A DNA stretch of 64,000 nucleotides from assembly GCA_944322585.1 (NCBI GenBank), contig CALUPB010000009.1, positions 1 to 64,000 of the forward strand, given 5' to 3'. Made by a program: the position numbers and the translations under genes. The DNA is from an uncultured Bacteroidales bacterium. GTDB taxonomy: Bacteria > Bacteroidota > Bacteroidia > Bacteroidales > UBA932. Of this stretch, positions 49,303 through 59,436 are shown in pieces (position 1 is the stretch's first letter; each line of letters opens with the position of its first letter). Under the pieces are notes generated by a model. That model saw only the letters and a list, made by a program, of their open reading frames with translations. It was not told where the DNA came from and made no database searches.

Positions 49303-51240
49303 ATGAACAAGAACAATCAAATGGTTTCAGACAATATGAAATTCATACGCAATATATTTATAGGTGCAGGGATGCTGTCCATGCTGGCAGCTGTTTCCTG
49401 CGAGAACGGCCTGTCATCCACTTCTCCTTCCATCCTTACAGAGGAACAGGTATATTCCGACTACAATCTTGCAGAGATGGGTGTCCTGTCCATCTATGAG
49501 ATGCTGACAGTCCAGTACAGCCACAGGGACCGCTATCTTCCGTGGTATGGCTTCAACACGGACATAGAGTGCTATTCAAGTACGAGCGACAGCGACAAGA
49601 CACGCATAGCTCAGTATTATACCAATGCCGGCTCCAAGGAAATGGACAATGCCAACGGCAATTCATACAATAACCTCGTATCCGGAATAGAAAGGGCCAA
49701 TCTCGCCATCCGGGGGCTTGAAGCCTATGCGGACCTCACGAACCCTGACATGAGATATCTCAGGGCTGAGGCCATCACGGCCAGGGCATTCCTCTATGTG
49801 GAACTTCTCAAGGCATACGGTGAGGTGCCGGCGCGTTTCGAGCCTATCAATAATGACAACATGTATATCAACAAGTCCGACAAGGATGTGATATACAAGA
49901 GACTCATCTCAGACCTCGAAGGGGTTTTCGATGACCTCCCGTGGCCTGGACAGTCCACGGTTACGATGAAGACCGACAGGGTAAGCAAGGCTTTCGCCAA
50001 AGGTCTCTATGCCCGTATCTGTCTGATGGCATCCGGCTATTCCAACCGTCCTGACGCCGGTCAGGTGGGGACTGGAGCCCTCGGGAAGAGCAGGCTTTCG
50101 GACGATCCGGAGCTTCAGAAATCGGTCCTTTACCCCAAGGCTCTTGCCCAGCTGGAGGACATCATAGACAATTCAGGTCTTGATCTCTATCCGAGCTACG
50201 AGCAGCTCTGGAGGGATTTCAACAACTTCGACCTGCAGGCCGGGAAGGAAGTCATCTTCGTGATACCGTTCGGTGACGGCCGCGGACGCTGGAACTATAC
50301 ATTCGCCATCCCGACCACGGCAGGCACGGCCGGCAACCAGTCCACAAAAGACCTTGGCGGCAGTGTGGGAGTCGTTCCTTCATTCTATTACAAATATGCC
50401 GAGGGCGACACACGCAGGGACATCAGCTGTGTCAACTACGAGTGGGAGAAGGATGCCTCCGGCAACGATGTACAGGTCCCTGCGGGATTGATGAACTGGT
50501 ATTTCGGGAAATTCAGGTTCGAATGGATGGAGACCCGTCCTATGGTCAGCGACATGGATGACGGTGCCAAGCCGGTCTATATGAGATATTCCGACATCCT
50601 CCTGATGGCGGCGGAGATTGCCGCAAGTCCGGAGTCCGGTACGTCCCAGAACCTTGCGGATGCCCGCAGCTGGTTCCTCGAAGTGCGCGGCAGGGCATTC
50701 GGTGGGGATAAGGCTGCTGCTGAGGCAGGACTTGACCTCGGAAACGCTGACGGCATCTTCAATGCCATCGTGGACGAGAGGGCTTTCGAGTTCGTGGGAG
50801 AATTCCTCCGCAAGGCCGACCTTATCCGTTGGAACATGCTTGCGGAAAAGCTCACAGAGGCGCAGAATGACATAAAGGCAATGGAAACCTACAATATGGG
50901 GCCGGGCCTGTGGTACAGATATCCTGACGGTGACGGGGTCATCGAGATGTACGGCAACCATCCGGGAGAGACAGTATCGAGCGACCAGATGCCGGCAGGC
51001 TGGACTTCCGGCTATACCCACACGGACAGCGACGGTGATCCGTCCGACTATCTGGACGATGAGAGCATATCCGACCGTGCCAATACCCTGTGGCATAAGG
51101 ATCTTGGATCGACGATATATGTTGCCGGGAACCATGAAAGCCAGGGTGAGGTCAATTTCAACCAGCACCAGTACTGGCCAATTCCGCAGACGACCATCAA
51201 TGACCAGAGGGGTGCCCTCAAGAATGACTACGGCTATTGA
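49303..51240 (+). CDS. susD: SusD-like glycan-binding lipoprotein
   Basis: The frame begins at 49303, but the ATG at 49336 (MKFIRNIFIGAGMLSMLAAVSC) directly opens the lipoprotein signal peptide and is a likely true start. The mature protein shows SusD/RagB features: SILTEEQVYSDYNLAEMGVL, YNNLVSGIERANLAIRGLEA, RYLRAEAITARAFLYVELLK, and later VDERAFEFVGEFLRKADLIR with the closing WPIPQTTIND. It forms the lid of the SusC transporter on the cell surface. The gene overlaps nothing but lies only six bases after susC. Confidence 0.97.
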   Translation: MNKNNQMVSDNMKFIRNIFIGAGMLSMLAAVSCENGLSSTSPSILTEEQVYSDYNLAEMGVLSIYEMLTVQYSHRDRYLPWYGFNTDIECYSSTSDSDKTRIAQYYTNAGSKEMDNANGNSYNNLVSGIERANLAIRGLEAYADLTNPDMRYLRAEAITARAFLYVELLKAYGEVPARFEPINNDNMYINKSDKDVIYKRLISDLEGVFDDLPWPGQSTVTMKTDRVSKAFAKGLYARICLMASGYSNRPDAGQVGTGALGKSRLSDDPELQKSVLYPKALAQLEDIIDNSGLDLYPSYEQLWRDFNNFDLQAGKEVIFVIPFGDGRGRWNYTFAIPTTAGTAGNQSTKDLGGSVGVVPSFYYKYAEGDTRRDISCVNYEWEKDASGNDVQVPAGLMNWYFGKFRFEWMETRPMVSDMDDGAKPVYMRYSDILLMAAEIAASPESGTSQNLADARSWFLEVRGRAFGGDKAAAEAGLDLGNADGIFNAIVDERAFEFVGEFLRKADLIRWNMLAEKLTEAQNDIKAMETYNMGPGLWYRYPDGDGVIEMYGNHPGETVSSDQMPAGWTSGYTHTDSDGDPSDYLDDESISDRANTLWHKDLGSTIYVAGNHESQGEVNFNQHQYWPIPQTTINDQRGALKNDYGY

Positions 51241-51325
51241 TGACCGGTCCCTGCCCGGGGCGCTGTCTGCGTACATCCGTCCCGGACAACAAGACAATCC
51301 GATTATTGAATAAAACAAGACTACG

Positions 51326-54300
51326 ATGAAAAACATATCCGCAAAAATACTTGTTCTCGCCTCCCTCTGCGGCGCTTTCTGGATGTCCTCGGGATGCGCC
51401 CGGATACCGGAGATAGAGACGGCGCTGGTGCTGGACCGCTGTCTGACCCCGACCAACCTGTCGAGGACACCGCACGGGGAATCCGTGACATTCACATGGT
51501 CCACTTCCAAGGGCTCCACTTCCTATGTCATCGAGATATATTCCGATGAGAACGACCCTGACGGTTCCATAGAGTACGATGCCACCAATGTCACTGAAGG
51601 AACCTACACTTTTGAAGGCCTTGAAATAGACAGGACTTTCCATGCACGTGTGAAGGGTGTGAGCGAGGAAATAGGAGATTCCCGCTGGGCGGTTTTCGCC
51701 TCTTTCGATACCTATTCCGCAAGGGAGCCGGTGGCAGATCTTGCAGTGGGGGAGAGACAGCAGACATCCATACAGCTGACCTGGACTCCGGATACTTCGG
51801 AAGACCCTGAAGCATCGGCTGATGCAGGTGTCAATGCCATATGGTACGTCCCGGCATCCGACCCTGAGGCAGAGCCGGAAGTCTTTGACGTGGATGAAGC
51901 CGCAGCCGAGGCCGGGGATGTCACCGTCACCGGACTTGCGGCAGGAGTGAAATATATCCTGACTGTCCATTACGGCAACGCACCGCGCGGTTCCGTGTCG
52001 GCCTATACCCTTCCTGATACGAAGAATGCACAGGAAGTGTCATCTTCAGAGGCACTTGTACAGGCTCTCAATGACGGCGCCGAAGAGATTCTCCTGAAAT
52101 ATTCAGGTTCGCCTTACGACCTTGGCTATTCCACTGAAGAAGGCGTCGAACCGGCGGTCTCCCTCGAAGATCTCGACCATCCTGTCACCATCTACGGTGA
52201 AGAAGGAAACGGCGAGTCAGGCAATTTCCCTGTAGTCTACGGCAATTTCACCATAGCTGACGGATGTACATCCATCATATTGGAGAACATGGCTTTCGAC
52301 GGAGAGAATTATGACACCGCCCACCTTTTGAGTTTCAATGAACTGACGACCGATATACAGACAATTTCCATAAGGAATTGTACATTGACAGGTTTTAAGA
52401 GAGGAATAGCATACCCTGGAGATAAAAAGGTACCTGCCATACAGAATTTTATAATCGATGATATCGTGATGTCCGATACTTCCGGAGACGGTGGGGAATC
52501 TATCGGTTTCAGGAAATCCGGATGTGCTTTCGGGACGATTTCCATTACGAATTCCACGTTCGATGGCGGGATGAGAGACTTTCTGAGAATCGATGGTGAC
52601 GAAGAAGCTCCAAATACGATTGGTACATTGGTAATTTCCAACAATACCTTCAACAACCTTACGACAGCATCAGGCTCCAATGGCCTTTTCTATGTGCGTG
52701 CCGCCATATCTTCTGCAACCTTGACCGGAAATATTTTCATGAACATGGAAAACAGTACCGCATCCTATGTGTGGTGCAAGGATAATGCAGGGACATTCAA
52801 GCCATCAGTTGTCGAGAATAATTTCTTCTACAATATCGGAGGCAATTTTTGGAATGAGAAGGTATTTACCGAGGCAGCTGCTGTTGCCGGAGGAGGAGCT
52901 GTCCTGACTGAAGATCCGTGCGCGGAAAGTGTGGCAGGCGATTTCCATGTGATGAACGCCGATGTGATGGCAGCAGGAGCCGGTGACCCGCGCTGGCTTG
53001 TGGAAGGCTATGTCAAGCCAGAGGAAGACCTGACTCTGAATGTCATCGCCCCGACCTATGTATGGGACTTCACCGACGGCAGCGCGTTCTACAGTACTGC
53101 CGACAAGGACATGGTGCGCGGAGGCCTGCGCTTCTATGTGACTTCCAATCCGGTAGAGTTCGACACCGACAACGGACGTCTCTATTTTACGGCAGCCGGG
53201 CAGATGGGGGCTACCGAGCCGACAGACTGTGCGATAGGCTTCAAGGTCAACAGGCCGGGCTCAGTGGTCATATCCACTTCTCCGTCCATAATCTATCCTG
53301 AGGCCCATGCCACAGTTTCCCTTGACGGAAAGCATGTGGGGGCAGTCCCTGCGGATGCGGAGGAGTTCCAGGTGTCCATTGACATTACAGAGGGAGAGGA
53401 GCACATGGTCTACATCTATGGCTGCGATCCGTTCTATATCACTTCCCTTACATGGTCGGACTATATCGGCGGAGGCGACACCCAGCTTGCAACGCCGGAG
53501 AATGTACAGCTGACGGCAGCCTCGGCCACTGTTGATTCATCCGACCCTGTCATCCTTTCCTGGGACGAAGTGCCTGATGCGGGTTCATACGACATCATGA
53601 ACGGTGAGGAAGTCTTCGCTACAGTTACGGAACCTTCATATGAAATCATCCCTTCCGCTGTCGGTGCAGGTATATATAATTTTACAATTGTTGCCAAACC
53701 GGCTGTTGACGATGCAATCAGGGAGGCATCCGAGCCGTCTGAAGTGAAACGTTTCGAAGTAGTCGAGATCCTGTCGCCTGTTTCGGCCTATAGTCCGACG
53801 ACCTGGGGAGAAGACTATTTCGCCGGATTGGCTGCCATGTTCCCTGACGGAATAACAAGTGATGGAGTGTACGGCAATCTGGGATTCGTCTGTGGAGGGA
53901 GCACCTTTAAGTTTGGTACTACGGGAGAAGCGAGCAGAGTGCAGTCCGGAAGCGGCGATCCCGGAACCAAGGCTTGCTACCAGATAATGGTTCCGGGGCC
54001 TGGAACGCTCAATATACAGGCTATTTCTTCTGGAGACGCCCGTAATATCGATGTGTATGCAGGGACGGCATTGAAGGGAACTTACAATGCTCCCGGTAAA
54101 GAAGAGACGGCTGCTTCTCATGATATCGTATTCAGCGATACGGAAGTTTCATCAGGCAGTATAATCAATATATGCAGTAATGGCGGGTCTGTCAATTATC
54201 TGTCATTTACCTGGACTCCGGAAGACGGCGGACAGAGCGGCTCCATCGGCTATGACGAGACTGCCATCAATGAACCGTTCGTGGCGAATTTCTCTGATCA

Positions 54301-54772
54301 GACGGTGTATGTTCCAGGGGAAGTTACGACGATACGTACCACAACCGATAACCTTACATGGGGCGGCACTGAAGGCAAAAAAATGACATTTGATTCGGCC
54401 CGGGAAGCTGGCGGAAGAATCAAATTCGAAGGCTCTGCAGATTCGGACGGGTCGGAAATACCGACGTTCAGGTACATGTCTTTCCGTGTGACGACTCCGG
54501 GAACAGTGTCATATAAGTTCATATCCTCGAATTCGACCGCTAATCGTCCGTTTGTACTGATCCTCGCAAAACAGGTTGAAGGACAGACGCAAATCGTGAA
54601 ACTCCATTCCGGGCAGACACCTTTGGATAACCAGAAGGATACTGTTGAAGCTACGGAAACCGAAATTACTGCGGAGCACCTTGCCGGTACCACAGAAACG
54701 GCTGTCGTATATCTGTTCAGTACTGACGGTGGAGCCAATCTGTATGAATTCGGCTGGACTCCTGCACAGTAG
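51326..54772 (+). CDS. Large surface glycan-binding lipoprotein with FN3 and DUF4957/DUF5123-type β-helix
   Basis: A 1148-residue lipoprotein (lipobox FWMSSGC, Cys24). Two FN3-like domains (about 35-130 and 133-225) are followed by a right-handed β-helix resembling DUF4957/DUF5123 (SLEDLDHPVTIYGEEGNGES, IADGCTSIILENMAFDGENY, IISNNTFNNLTT-like repeats, VVENNFFYNIGGNFWNEKVF). Further β-sandwich modules end the protein (LATPENVQLTAASATVDSSD, then VNYLSFTWTPEDGG and LYEFGWTPAQ). Proteins of this kind occupy the SusE/F position in Bacteroidetes pectin loci and bind the polymer at the surface. It could also have weak lyase activity, but no catalytic set is recognised. A terminator follows at 54807-54845. 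Confidence 0.8.
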   Translation: MKNISAKILVLASLCGAFWMSSGCARIPEIETALVLDRCLTPTNLSRTPHGESVTFTWSTSKGSTSYVIEIYSDENDPDGSIEYDATNVTEGTYTFEGLEIDRTFHARVKGVSEEIGDSRWAVFASFDTYSAREPVADLAVGERQQTSIQLTWTPDTSEDPEASADAGVNAIWYVPASDPEAEPEVFDVDEAAAEAGDVTVTGLAAGVKYILTVHYGNAPRGSVSAYTLPDTKNAQEVSSSEALVQALNDGAEEILLKYSGSPYDLGYSTEEGVEPAVSLEDLDHPVTIYGEEGNGESGNFPVVYGNFTIADGCTSIILENMAFDGENYDTAHLLSFNELTTDIQTISIRNCTLTGFKRGIAYPGDKKVPAIQNFIIDDIVMSDTSGDGGESIGFRKSGCAFGTISITNSTFDGGMRDFLRIDGDEEAPNTIGTLVISNNTFNNLTTASGSNGLFYVRAAISSATLTGNIFMNMENSTASYVWCKDNAGTFKPSVVENNFFYNIGGNFWNEKVFTEAAAVAGGGAVLTEDPCAESVAGDFHVMNADVMAAGAGDPRWLVEGYVKPEEDLTLNVIAPTYVWDFTDGSAFYSTADKDMVRGGLRFYVTSNPVEFDTDNGRLYFTAAGQMGATEPTDCAIGFKVNRPGSVVISTSPSIIYPEAHATVSLDGKHVGAVPADAEEFQVSIDITEGEEHMVYIYGCDPFYITSLTWSDYIGGGDTQLATPENVQLTAASATVDSSDPVILSWDEVPDAGSYDIMNGEEVFATVTEPSYEIIPSAVGAGIYNFTIVAKPAVDDAIREASEPSEVKRFEVVEILSPVSAYSPTTWGEDYFAGLAAMFPDGITSDGVYGNLGFVCGGSTFKFGTTGEASRVQSGSGDPGTKACYQIMVPGPGTLNIQAISSGDARNIDVYAGTALKGTYNAPGKEETAASHDIVFSDTEVSSGSIINICSNGGSVNYLSFTWTPEDGGQSGSIGYDETAINEPFVANFSDQTVYVPGEVTTIRTTTDNLTWGGTEGKKMTFDSAREAGGRIKFEGSADSDGSEIPTFRYMSFRVTTPGTVSYKFISSNSTANRPFVLILAKQVEGQTQIVKLHSGQTPLDNQKDTVEATETEITAEHLAGTTETAVVYLFSTDGGANLYEFGWTPAQ

Positions 54773-54806
54773 CTGCTATAACCTAAAATACATATAAAAC
54801 TTCATC

Positions 54807-54845
54807 AGAGGCCGGCCTTGAAATTTCGGGGCGGCCTCTCTTTAG
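54807..54845 (+). terminator. Terminator of the SusCD transcript
   Basis: AGAGGCCG (54807-54814) pairs with CGGCCTCT (54832-54839), followed by a short T-rich tract (CTTTAGTT). Confidence 0.7.
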
Positions 54846-54938
54846 TTCGCTTATCCCGCAAAAATGCCCGATGTGCCATAATCAGGGGTATTGTCGCGGA
54901 CAGCCATCATTAAAAATTCATATAAAAATTGCAGAAGA

Positions 54939-54971
54939 TTGAAGAACGTATTGAAATTTATCTTATCTTTA
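54939..54971 (+). promoter_or_regulatory. Promoter of the ilv operon
   Basis: TATCTTTA (54964-54971), one base off TAnnTTTG, with TTG at 54939-54941 (22-base spacing). The leader peptide ATG is 22 bases downstream. Confidence 0.5.
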
Positions 54972-54993
54972 CATCCGATTTGTGAAAATAAGC

Positions 54994-55080
54994 ATGAACC
55001 TCAATTCACTTTCGATAATTAACGGTATAGCTGCGATAATTATTGTCGTGGTCATTATTTCCGTCATTATTATCCGATAG
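54994..55080 (+). CDS. ilv operon leader peptide (attenuation)
   Basis: A 28-codon ORF reads MNLNSLSIINGIAAIIIVVV followed by IISVIIIR and stops at TAG 55078-55080. It contains 11 isoleucine, 4 valine and 2 leucine codons, 13 of them in the last 17 positions, which is expected for a ribosome-stalling leader peptide that senses charged tRNA-Ile and tRNA-Val. It lies between a promoter-like site and a strong hairpin-T-run (55108-55158) just before ilvD. No signal-peptide or membrane-protein role is likely given its position. The call rests on composition and context. Confidence 0.85.
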   Translation: MNLNSLSIINGIAAIIIVVVIISVIIIR

Positions 55081-55107
55081 TGACAAGGGGTTTCATTGGT
55101 GCATAAT

Positions 55108-55158
55108 AAAAGTCGCTTGCGGTGCTGATGAACCTTGACGCCCGCAAGCGACTTTTTT
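55108..55158 (+). terminator. Attenuator terminator upstream of ilvD
   Basis: AAAAGTCGCTTGCGG (55108-55122) and CCGCAAGCGACTTTT (55142-55156) form a near-perfect stem ending in a T-run, seven bases before the ilvD ATG. GGTTTCAT (about 55089-55096) can pair with ATGAACC in the loop, a possible antiterminator that would form when the ribosome stalls. Confidence 0.85.
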
Positions 55159-55165
55159 ATGTAAT

Positions 55166-56992
55166 ATGACTGAATTGAGAAGCAGCAGGAGTCTTTCGGG
55201 ACGCAAGATGGCCGGGGCGAGAGCCCTGTGGAGAGCGAACGGGATGAAGGAAGAACATTTCGGGAAACCCGTGATAGCGATAGTGAATTCGTTTACCCAG
55301 TTCGTTCCGGGGCATATGCACCTGCATGGAATAGGTCAGCGGATAAAGGCAAGGATAGAGGCTGCCGGATGTTTTGCAGCAGAATTCAATACCGTGGCAA
55401 TCGATGACGGTATTGCCATGGGGCACGGCGGAATGCTCTATTCTCTCCCGTCAAGGGATCTCATAGCTGACAGTATCGAATACATGTGCAATGCGCATTG
55501 CGCTGATGCCATGATCTGCATCTCCAACTGCGACAAGGTGACGCCCGGTATGCTGATGGCCGCCATGCGTCTCAATATTCCGGCTGTATTCGTCTCGGGC
55601 GGGCCTATGGAAGCAGGCCGGACAGGAGGGAAGGACTACGACTTAGTGGACGTAATGGTCAAAGGGGCGGATCCGTCCGTCCCGGAGGCTGAGCTTGCGG
55701 AACTGGAAAGAAAAGGTTGTCCTACCTGCGGCTGCTGTTCCGGCATGTTTACCGCCAATTCCATGAACTGCCTTTCCGAGGCTCTCGGCCTGGCCCCGGC
55801 CGGCAACGGCACTGTCCTTTCGACACACAGACAGCGTTATGACTTGTTCATGAAGGGTGCGGATTTGATTGTCAGGAATGCCATGGCATATTATAGGGAT
55901 GGCGATGAATCCGTATTGCCGCGTTCCGTTGCCACAAAGGCGGCTTTCCTCAATGCGATGTCGCTTGATATAGCCATGGGCGGTTCCACCAATACGGTGC
56001 TTCATCTGCTTGCCATAGCGCGGGAAGCGGGTGTGGATTTCACCATGGATGATATTGATTCCCTTTCACGACGTGTTCCGGTGCTGTGCAAGGTGGCCCC
56101 GAGCAGCCGTTATCATGTGCAGGATGTCAACCGTGCCGGCGGAGTGATGGGAATACTTGCGGAGCTCGACAGGGGCGGTTTCCTCGATACTTCCGTGCGC
56201 AGGGTGGATTATCCGTCGCTTGCCGCAGCTCTTGCAGCCAACGATGTGATGAGTCCGGACACCCTTTCCGAAGATGCCCGCAAAAGATATCTGGCCGCTC
56301 CGGGAGGCAGGCCGTGTTCCGAATTGGGACTTATTGACACTTGTTATGACAGCCTTGACACCGACAGGGAGCACGGATGTGTCAGGGATACGGCCCATCC
56401 TTATTTCAGGGACGGGGGACTGGCCGTACTGAAGGGAAATCTGGCGGAGGACGGCTGTATAGTCAAGACTGCCGGGGTGGACAGCAGGATATGGAAGTTC
56501 AGGGGACCGGCAGTGGTGTTCGAGTCTCAGGAGGAGGCTTCGGAAGGCATCCTTGCAGGAAGGGTCAAGGCCGGAGATGTAGTGGTCATACGGTATGAAG
56601 GCCCTAAGGGCGGACCCGGTATGCAGGAGATGCTGTATCCTACCTCGTATCTCAAGAGCATGAAGATAGACAGGGAATGCGCCCTTGTGACGGACGGGCG
56701 TTTTTCAGGCGGGACTTCCGGTTTGTCAATAGGCCATGTCTCACCCGAAGCAGCTTCGGGAGGGGTGATAGCCCTTGTCAGGGACGGGGACATGGTGTCG
56801 ATAGACATTCCGTTCAGGACCATTGTCCTGGAAGTGCCCCGGGAGGAACTGGAAAGACGCAGGACGGAACAGGAGGCCAGGGGCAAGGATGCCTGGACCC
56901 CGCTTCACCGCGACAGACAGGTGAGCCGTGCCCTGAGGTTCTATGCTTCCGCCGTTTCCTCTGCCGACAAAGGTGCGGTGCGGCTGATATGA
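55166..56992 (+). CDS. ilvD: Dihydroxy-acid dehydratase
   Basis: The 608-residue Fe-S enzyme makes the 2-keto acids of valine and isoleucine. Cluster and active-site regions are [20 protein letters not shown], the cysteine motif [20 protein letters not shown], and [20 protein letters not shown] near the end with ALVTDGRF. Length is normal. It is the first structural gene after the attenuator, and its stop overlaps the ilvB start in ATGA. Confidence 0.97.
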   Translation: MTELRSSRSLSGRKMAGARALWRANGMKEEHFGKPVIAIVNSFTQFVPGHMHLHGIGQRIKARIEAAGCFAAEFNTVAIDDGIAMGHGGMLYSLPSRDLIADSIEYMCNAHCADAMICISNCDKVTPGMLMAAMRLNIPAVFVSGGPMEAGRTGGKDYDLVDVMVKGADPSVPEAELAELERKGCPTCGCCSGMFTANSMNCLSEALGLAPAGNGTVLSTHRQRYDLFMKGADLIVRNAMAYYRDGDESVLPRSVATKAAFLNAMSLDIAMGGSTNTVLHLLAIAREAGVDFTMDDIDSLSRRVPVLCKVAPSSRYHVQDVNRAGGVMGILAELDRGGFLDTSVRRVDYPSLAAALAANDVMSPDTLSEDARKRYLAAPGGRPCSELGLIDTCYDSLDTDREHGCVRDTAHPYFRDGGLAVLKGNLAEDGCIVKTAGVDSRIWKFRGPAVVFESQEEASEGILAGRVKAGDVVVIRYEGPKGGPGMQEMLYPTSYLKSMKIDRECALVTDGRFSGGTSGLSIGHVSPEAASGGVIALVRDGDMVSIDIPFRTIVLEVPREELERRRTEQEARGKDAWTPLHRDRQVSRALRFYASAVSSADKGAVRLI

Positions 56993-58899
56993 ATCCGATA
57001 CATGAATTTCAGGAACTGGAAATGACAGAGAAGAAAAACATACGAGGTACCGAGGCTCTGCTGCTTGCTCTCATCGAGGAAGGAGTGGACACCGTTTTCG
57101 GGTATCCGGGAGGGGCGATAATGCCTCTCTATGATGAACTGTATGATTACGGAGACAGGATAAGACACATTCTTGTGCGCCATGAACAGGGAGCGGTACA
57201 TGCCGCCCAGGGCTATGCCCGTAGTTCGGGACGGACAGGAGTCTGCATGGCTACGGCCGGGCCGGGTGCTACCAATTTCGTGACGGGGATTGCTGATGCG
57301 ATGCTTGATTCGACACCTCTCGTATGCATTACCGCACAGGTGGGCAAGGAAAATCTCGGGACAGGCTTTTTCCAGGAGGCGGACATGATAAACATCACCC
57401 TTCCCATCACCAAATGGAGCTATCAGATTACGACTGCGGAAGAGATACCTGAAACAGTAGCCAAGGCTTTCCATATCGCTTCTTCGGGACGTCCCGGACC
57501 TGTCGTGATAAGTTTCACGAAGAATGCGCAGGTGGAACGGCTCGATTTCCGGTATGACAGGAATTCTTTCCTGTCGGGATTCAGAGAGGCCGGAAGGTCT
57601 TGCAGACAGGACATGTATGGGATGCAGAAAGCTCCGGAGACCGGCAGTCCGGTAGCCGGGCAGTGCAGTGATGGAATGCCGGATATTCCGGTATCATGCA
57701 GCCCTGGAATTCTGCGGCAGGGAAATGCGACGGGATACGGGCTGTCGGGCGAGGCCGCTTCCATAGCCCGGGTGCTCAATGCTGCAGAAAGGCCTGTGAT
57801 AATAGCGGGGCATGGCGTGATACTGTCGGGGGCTGAAAACGTCTTGCTGGAACTGGCCGAAGCCGGGAATATTCCTGTCGCGACTACATTGCTCGGGCTT
57901 TCGTCATTCCCTACAGGACATCCCCTCTGGCTCGGAAATGTCGGGATGCACGGACATCTTGCCGCCAACCGCATGGTCCAGAAGTCGGATCTTGTCATGG
58001 CTGTCGGAATGCGTTTCAGCGACAGGACTACCGGAGCCCCTTCCGGATTCGCTCCTGAGGCAAGGATTGTCCATATAGACATAGATTCATCGGAAATAGG
58101 AAAGAACGTCAGGACCGATGTCGCTCTCATCGCTGATGCAAAGGCGGCTCTTGAAGCGGTAATGGCTTCGGGAGTACGGTACTCCGGCCGTCAGGAATGG
58201 CTTTCCCTTGCAGTTGAGTACAGACACGAGGAGGATATGACAATACGGAAGAGGGATATGGAAGGAGAGGAGTCCGGGTCCGGTTCCGGCAGACAGGGCG
58301 GGTATATCAGAATGGGCCAGACTGTTGAGGCAGTGTCGCGACTTGCCGGTGAGGATGCCGTCATAGTGTCGGATGTAGGGCAGAACCAGATGTTCGCGGC
58401 GAGATATTCCCGGTTCGGTAAGTCGGGGAAATGGGTGACTTCGGGAGGCCTCGGGACAATGGGGTTCGGACTTCCGGCTGCAATAGGGGCGAAGATTGCC
58501 AATCCTGACAGGCAGGTCGTGGCATTTCTCGGCGACGGAGGTTTCCAGATGACCATCCAGGAGCTCGGGACCCTGATGCAGACGGGCGCAGCCGTGAAGA
58601 TAGTCCTTCTCGACAATACCTGGCTCGGCATGGTACGTCAGTGGCAGGAACTTTTCTATGACAGGAGATATGCCTGTACGCATCTTGAAAATCCTGATTT
58701 CGTACAGCTTGTCTCTTCTTATGGGATACATGCCTCCAGGGTTACGGAAAGGGCCGGGCTCGACAGTGCGGTAAGGGAACTTCTGGAATATGAAGGTCCG
58801 GCTTTTCTGGATGTGGCAGTAGACCCCGGAGAGAATGTATTCCCGATGGTGCCGGCCGGGGCTGGCCTTGACGGGATAATGACCGGGACCGGATTGTAA
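56989..58899 (+). CDS. ilvB: Acetolactate synthase large subunit
   Basis: The 636-residue thiamine-diphosphate enzyme condenses pyruvate with pyruvate or 2-ketobutyrate. It has [20 protein letters not shown], the catalytic Glu in [15 protein letters not shown] (about residue 66), [16 protein letters not shown], and the ThDP motif [20 protein letters not shown] through [14 protein letters not shown]. An extra low-complexity stretch of about 60 residues (about 197-256) separates the first two domains. The start at 56989 overlaps the ilvD stop by four bases; a second ATG at 57022 is also possible. Confidence 0.96.
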   Translation: MNPIHEFQELEMTEKKNIRGTEALLLALIEEGVDTVFGYPGGAIMPLYDELYDYGDRIRHILVRHEQGAVHAAQGYARSSGRTGVCMATAGPGATNFVTGIADAMLDSTPLVCITAQVGKENLGTGFFQEADMINITLPITKWSYQITTAEEIPETVAKAFHIASSGRPGPVVISFTKNAQVERLDFRYDRNSFLSGFREAGRSCRQDMYGMQKAPETGSPVAGQCSDGMPDIPVSCSPGILRQGNATGYGLSGEAASIARVLNAAERPVIIAGHGVILSGAENVLLELAEAGNIPVATTLLGLSSFPTGHPLWLGNVGMHGHLAANRMVQKSDLVMAVGMRFSDRTTGAPSGFAPEARIVHIDIDSSEIGKNVRTDVALIADAKAALEAVMASGVRYSGRQEWLSLAVEYRHEEDMTIRKRDMEGEESGSGSGRQGGYIRMGQTVEAVSRLAGEDAVIVSDVGQNQMFAARYSRFGKSGKWVTSGGLGTMGFGLPAAIGAKIANPDRQVVAFLGDGGFQMTIQELGTLMQTGAAVKIVLLDNTWLGMVRQWQELFYDRRYACTHLENPDFVQLVSSYGIHASRVTERAGLDSAVRELLEYEGPAFLDVAVDPGENVFPMVPAGAGLDGIMTGTGL

Positions 58900-58918
58900 C
58901 AAACATATACGAAATATT

Positions 58919-59167
58919 ATGGCAAACGAAAAGAAATTCAATGTTATGGCGGAAGGCCGGGGAAGACTGGACATCCTGAACAGGATATCGGTGCTTTACA
59001 GCCAGAGGCACATATTGGTGGAAAGCCTTTCGTTTTCACCGATAGGGAACGGGGAGAGCCTTTACAGCCTGTGCGCGGTGACTGACGAGAATACGATCAG
59101 GCAAGTGGTCAGCCAGATGGGCAGGATAATAGATTTGCACAGGGTAGATTACCGTGAGGTGCGCTGA
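58919..59167 (+). CDS. ilvN: Acetolactate synthase small (regulatory) subunit
   Basis: An 82-residue ACT-domain protein (FNVMAEGRGRLDILNRISVL, HILVESLSFSPIGNGESLYS, VSQMGRIIDLHRVDYREV). It binds valine as feedback inhibitor and stabilises the catalytic subunit. The protein is short, consisting of one ACT domain, like enterobacterial IlvN rather than the longer IlvH. It begins 19 bases after ilvB, and the pairing confirms both calls. Confidence 0.92.
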   Translation: MANEKKFNVMAEGRGRLDILNRISVLYSQRHILVESLSFSPIGNGESLYSLCAVTDENTIRQVVSQMGRIIDLHRVDYREVR

Positions 59168-59436
59168 TATCCCGGGCCGCTTCTCCGGCATATGTAGCGA
59201 GGATGGTATTGCTATCCGGCTGAAAGAATTCAGACAATGATACCGAAGGACCTTATATTAGAGACCGACAGGTCGACAGCAGGTCCCTTCTCCGATGGGG
59301 GTGGGGAGAGGTAATGCGGACAGAGACTGTGCGGCGGGAAAAAGTTTCGCAAGCCGCACAAATCCACGGATATCAGTACAATTACGGACATGCGAAACTT
59401 GAGTTATAGTATAGACATAACGAAAAAACAGGAATT
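59168..59436 (+). other. ilvN-ilvC intergenic region with a stem-loop
   Basis: These 269 bases contain no convincing gene. AAGTTTCGCA (59342-59351) and TGCGAAACTT (59391-59400) form a perfect 10-bp inverted repeat 36 bases before the ilvC start, around a 39-base loop. A second purine-rich fold, CTTCTCC with GGGGAGAG, lies at about 59286-59311. No -7 box of good quality is seen. Confidence 0.55.

Noticed and set aside
50380-51519. A 379-codon minus-strand frame across the end of susD
   Set aside because: It overlaps two well-supported lipoprotein genes and shows no domain.
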